Source: Candidatus Hydrogenedentota bacterium (GTDB lineage Bacteria; Hydrogenedentota; Hydrogenedentia; Hydrogenedentales; SLHB01). From it: a stretch of 8,233 bases of DNA. Position numbers and translations under genes: made by a program. Shown piece by piece: positions 6,069 to 8,233 of the stretch (position 1 is its first letter; each line of letters begins with the position of its first letter). The DNA is taken from contig SLHB01000440.1 in NCBI GenBank assembly GCA_007136375.1, positions 1-8,233 on the forward strand, in the 5' to 3' direction. The notes beneath the pieces were generated by a model. The model saw nothing but the letters and a program-made list of their open reading frames with translations, had not been told where the DNA came from and did no database searches.

Positions 6069-8036
6069 ATGAAGACCGTAGATTTCGCCCAGAATTGGCG
6101 TCAGTTTGCACTGCCTGAACAAGTAAAGGCCATTCTAGAGGACGCGAAGGGCGTAGTGTTCCCCGAGTCCCGCCCCGATGTGCTTACGATGGCCATGGGC
6201 GGCGATCCCAACGCGGACCGTTACGAGATTCACTACGATGTTCCCGGCAAGGGCGATGTCCACGAAGCCACGGTGGTCCGATGCCGCAACGGCCTTTCCG
6301 TCAACTACACCGAAGCGTACATGCGCCGGCGCGACCCTAACTGCATGGTGGTGGCTGATGCTAAGCCGAGCGACAAGCCCCAATACAAAGCCCGCTATGG
6401 CCAGGCCTTCGACCCTTTGCGCGAGGAAACCTTCGATTGGCTGCGTGGGCAGGAGTTGGTGGTCATGCCGTTCATGCTTGGCGGTTTTCCCTCGGAGAGC
6501 GGCCACGGCGCGCTGTTGATTGCGCCGTCCAATGCAGGCTTCTTTGTGGGCGGCCTCGCGGACTTGCAGGGAATGCTTCCAGCCAGCGCCGTCCCCGAGG
6601 ACTTCAAGGTCCGCAGCGTCGTCTACTTGGCGCCGCCATTCCGGCACACGCACTTCGAAGGACGCCAAATTGTGGTGCACAATCGCCTTGACGAGGTCTA
6701 CGAGGTGTTTTCCTACAACCTCTACCCGGGCCCCAGCGCCAAGAAGGGCATTTACGGCGTACTCCTGGATCTCGGTATGGAAGAGGATTGGCCGACCCTG
6801 CACGGCTCGACCGTTCAGGTGGTGACGCCCTACGACAACATCACCACCATCATGCACGAGGGCGCCAGCGGCAGCGGCAAGAGCGAGATGCTGCAACACC
6901 CGCACCGGTTGGAAGACGGGCGCCTGCTGCTCGGCCAGAATATCGTAACGGACGAACGGCTGCGCATCGTATTGAACCAAGCCTGTCAGCTTCGGCCCGT
7001 CACGGACGACATGGCCATTAGCCACGTTGGGGCGGGCGACAACGCCGGGGGCTATCTTGGCGTGAGCGACGCCGAACAGGCGTGGTTTGTCCGCCTGGAC
7101 CATATCGCGAACTACGGCACCGATCCCCATTTGGAGCGGGTGACCATACATCCGGACGAACCCATCCTGTTCTTGAACCTCGACGCGGCGCCCAACAGCA
7201 CGTGCTTGATTTGGGAGCACACCCACGACGAGCCCGGCGTGCCCTGCCCGAATCCACGGGTCATCCTGCCGCGCCGGCTCGATCCGAACGTAGTCGACGG
7301 CATTGTTGAAGTGCATATCCGAAACTTTGGCATCCGCACGCCCCCATGCACCACTGAGCGGCCCAGTTACGGCATCGTGGGATATCTTCACATTCTGCCG
7401 CCCGCGCTGGCGTGGTTGTGGCGGCTCGTCGCGCCGCGGGGCCACGCCAACCCGAGCATTACCGAGACCGAGGGCATGAGCAGCGAGGGCGTGGGATCCT
7501 ACTGGCCCTTTGCGTCCGGCCGGCGCGTGGACCACGCCAACCTCTTGCTTAAACAGATCGAGGACAGCCGCAAGGTCCGGTACAGCCTGACGCCGAATCA
7601 GCACGTGGGCGCGTGGCGGGTTAGCTTCATGCCGCAATGGGTCGCCCGGGAGTACCTGGGACGGCGCGGCTTTGCAAGCTTCCAGGAACGCCAACTTTTG
7701 CCCGCGCGGTGCCCGCTGCTGGGCTATGCGCTCGAGACCATGCAGGTGGAAGGAAGCCTGCTTCCCGACGGCTTCCTGCGCGTCGATGAACAGCCCGAGG
7801 TGGGTAAGGAAGGGTACGACGCGGGCGCGCGCATCCTCGCCGATTTCTTCAAGAAGGAGCTCGCGAACTTCGACCATCCCGATCTGTCCGATTTGGGGCG
7901 GCGCATCATCGAGTGTTGCAAGGACGACGGCGCGCTCTCCGAGTACGAGGAGTTGCTGCCGGGCGTGGACACCTCGGACAATCGCCAGGGCCAACAGTGG
8001 CGCCAATCCGCCGGCGCCAACTTGGGCGTGGTCTAG
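6069..8036 (+). CDS. Large P-loop protein, probably DUF4914 family, with a PEP-carboxykinase-like core
   Basis: This 655-residue, apparently cytoplasmic protein (no signal peptide or convincing membrane helix) has no assigned function. Its length and motifs such as EGVGSYWPFASG (473-484) resemble the DUF4914 family as I recall it. A nucleotide-binding loop, GASGSGKS, is at 265-272 (K271, S272). Just before it, AKKGIYGVLLDLG (224-236), TLHGSTVQV (243-251) and a beta-strand-like segment follow the same order as MKKGIFSVMNYL, MHCSANVG and FFGLSGTGKT in ATP-dependent PEP carboxykinase, where Lys and His bind metal and substrate. After it, RPVTDDMA (309-316) resembles the kinase-2 metal motif (GDDIAW in GTP-type enzymes), and PILFLNLDAAPNS (365-377) resembles IFLTADAFG. 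NPRVILPRR (395-403) is a further basic motif. The inference is a divergent PEPCK-fold phosphotransferase or a relative with another substrate; standard PEPCK activity is not supported, as overall similarity is low. The ATG is backed by AGGAG eight bases upstream. It appears to be a single-gene unit ahead of the FMN riboswitch. Confidence 0.72.
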   Translation: MKTVDFAQNWRQFALPEQVKAILEDAKGVVFPESRPDVLTMAMGGDPNADRYEIHYDVPGKGDVHEATVVRCRNGLSVNYTEAYMRRRDPNCMVVADAKPSDKPQYKARYGQAFDPLREETFDWLRGQELVVMPFMLGGFPSESGHGALLIAPSNAGFFVGGLADLQGMLPASAVPEDFKVRSVVYLAPPFRHTHFEGRQIVVHNRLDEVYEVFSYNLYPGPSAKKGIYGVLLDLGMEEDWPTLHGSTVQVVTPYDNITTIMHEGASGSGKSEMLQHPHRLEDGRLLLGQNIVTDERLRIVLNQACQLRPVTDDMAISHVGAGDNAGGYLGVSDAEQAWFVRLDHIANYGTDPHLERVTIHPDEPILFLNLDAAPNSTCLIWEHTHDEPGVPCPNPRVILPRRLDPNVVDGIVEVHIRNFGIRTPPCTTERPSYGIVGYLHILPPALAWLWRLVAPRGHANPSITETEGMSSEGVGSYWPFASGRRVDHANLLLKQIEDSRKVRYSLTPNQHVGAWRVSFMPQWVAREYLGRRGFASFQERQLLPARCPLLGYALETMQVEGSLLPDGFLRVDEQPEVGKEGYDAGARILADFFKKELANFDHPDLSDLGRRIIECCKDDGALSEYEELLPGVDTSDNRQGQQWRQSAGANLGVV

Positions 8037-8069
8037 CTGATTGGAGCGCTGAGCTTCTGTGTCCGCGTG

Positions 8070-8098
8070 TTGACAGCTGTCTGCCGCGGTGCTAGAAT
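8070..8098 (+). promoter_or_regulatory. Near-consensus sigma-70 promoter driving the FMN riboswitch transcript
   Basis: TTGACA (8070-8075), a 17-base spacer and TAGAAT (8093-8098) give a perfect -35 box and a 5-of-6 -10 box; TGC just before the -10 box also makes an extended -10 element. Transcription would start near 8105, about 20 bases before the riboswitch aptamer. The palindrome GACAGCTGTC (8072-8081) overlaps the -35 box and might be an operator or coincidence. Confidence 0.8.
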
Positions 8099-8125
8099 GC
8101 ATATACAATATAACCTAGAGTTTCG

Positions 8126-8233
8126 ATACGCCTTCGGGGCGGGGTGGAAGTCCCCACCGGCGGTTACAGCCCGCGAGCGCGGCGACGCGCAGGACCAGGT
8201 GAAATTCCTGGGCCGACGGTATAGTCCGGATGA
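8126..8233 (+). ncRNA. FMN riboswitch (RFN element), 3' end cut by the window edge
   Basis: The aptamer binds flavin mononucleotide and represses downstream riboflavin synthesis or transport genes by terminating transcription or hiding the ribosome binding site. The conserved RFN blocks are present in order: CCTTCGGGGCGGGGTG from 8131, TCCCCACCGGCGGTTACAGC at 8151-8170, CCCGCGAGCGCGGCGACGCG at 8170-8189, the stem CCAGG/CCTGG (8195-8199 with 8207-8211), GCCGAC at 8212-8217 and AGTCCGGATGA at 8223-8233. The 3' strand of the closing P1 stem, which should pair with about TACGCC (8127-8132), is beyond the edge, as are the expression platform and the regulated gene. The left boundary is approximate. 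Confidence 0.95.

Noticed and set aside
5803..6072. Small Arg-rich open frames in the gap after hemL
   Set aside because: They lack a ribosome binding site, have unlikely composition and overlap the start of the next gene.
6135..8108. A 657-codon open frame on the minus strand, antisense to nearly the whole P-loop protein gene
   Set aside because: Its translation is low in recognisable motifs, it has no evident ribosome binding site, and it runs through the promoter of the riboswitch transcript. The plus strand has a good ribosome binding site, a P-loop and kinase-like motifs, so the antisense frame is a high-GC shadow.

Overview
The window is high-GC, bacterial and chromosomal in character. 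It holds one truncated and four complete protein genes, and it ends inside a riboswitch. A pseudopilin with the prepilin N-terminus plus a C-terminal H-X(9-10)-DG motif sits beside glnE, hemL and a large P-loop protein of a little-studied family. That mix suggests an uncultivated lineage of the Planctomycetota/Verrucomicrobiota/Hydrogenedentota type. The assignment is inference: no rRNA or other phylogenetic marker is present. The clear Shine-Dalgarno sequences (AAGGAG or AGGAG) before three of the genes fit an ordinary bacterial host.

Layout. Bases 2-2761 (+) encode the C-terminal ~919 residues of GlnE, the bifunctional glutamine synthetase adenylyltransferase/adenylyl-removase; its start lies off the left edge. 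It converges on a minus-strand pair. The gap between them (2762-2868) holds two hairpins, one of which is a credible terminator for the minus-strand transcript. The minus-strand pair is a DUF2946-like small secreted protein with a His/Cys motif (3895-4308), followed by a type IV pilin-like pseudopilin with a His-rich tail (2869-3780). A divergent intergenic region (4309-4514) with dyad-symmetry elements separates this pair from hemL (4515-5798, +), which makes 5-aminolevulinate for tetrapyrroles. After a 270-base non-coding gap comes a 655-residue protein (6069-8036, +). It is probably of the DUF4914 family, and it carries motifs that I read as a divergent phosphoenolpyruvate-carboxykinase-type P-loop kinase core. 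The right edge has a near-consensus sigma-70 promoter (8070-8098) and an FMN (RFN) riboswitch aptamer from about 8126 to the end, so a riboflavin synthesis or uptake gene should follow.

There is no obvious single pathway. GlnE (nitrogen control), HemL (tetrapyrrole synthesis) and the FMN riboswitch (flavin supply) are housekeeping functions. The two parts most worth a second look are the PEPCK-like protein and the possible metal-linked minus-strand pair, where a Fur-family-like dyad lies upstream of two consecutive genes with His-rich metal-binding-type segments. No mobile elements, CRISPR arrays, tRNAs or rRNAs were seen.
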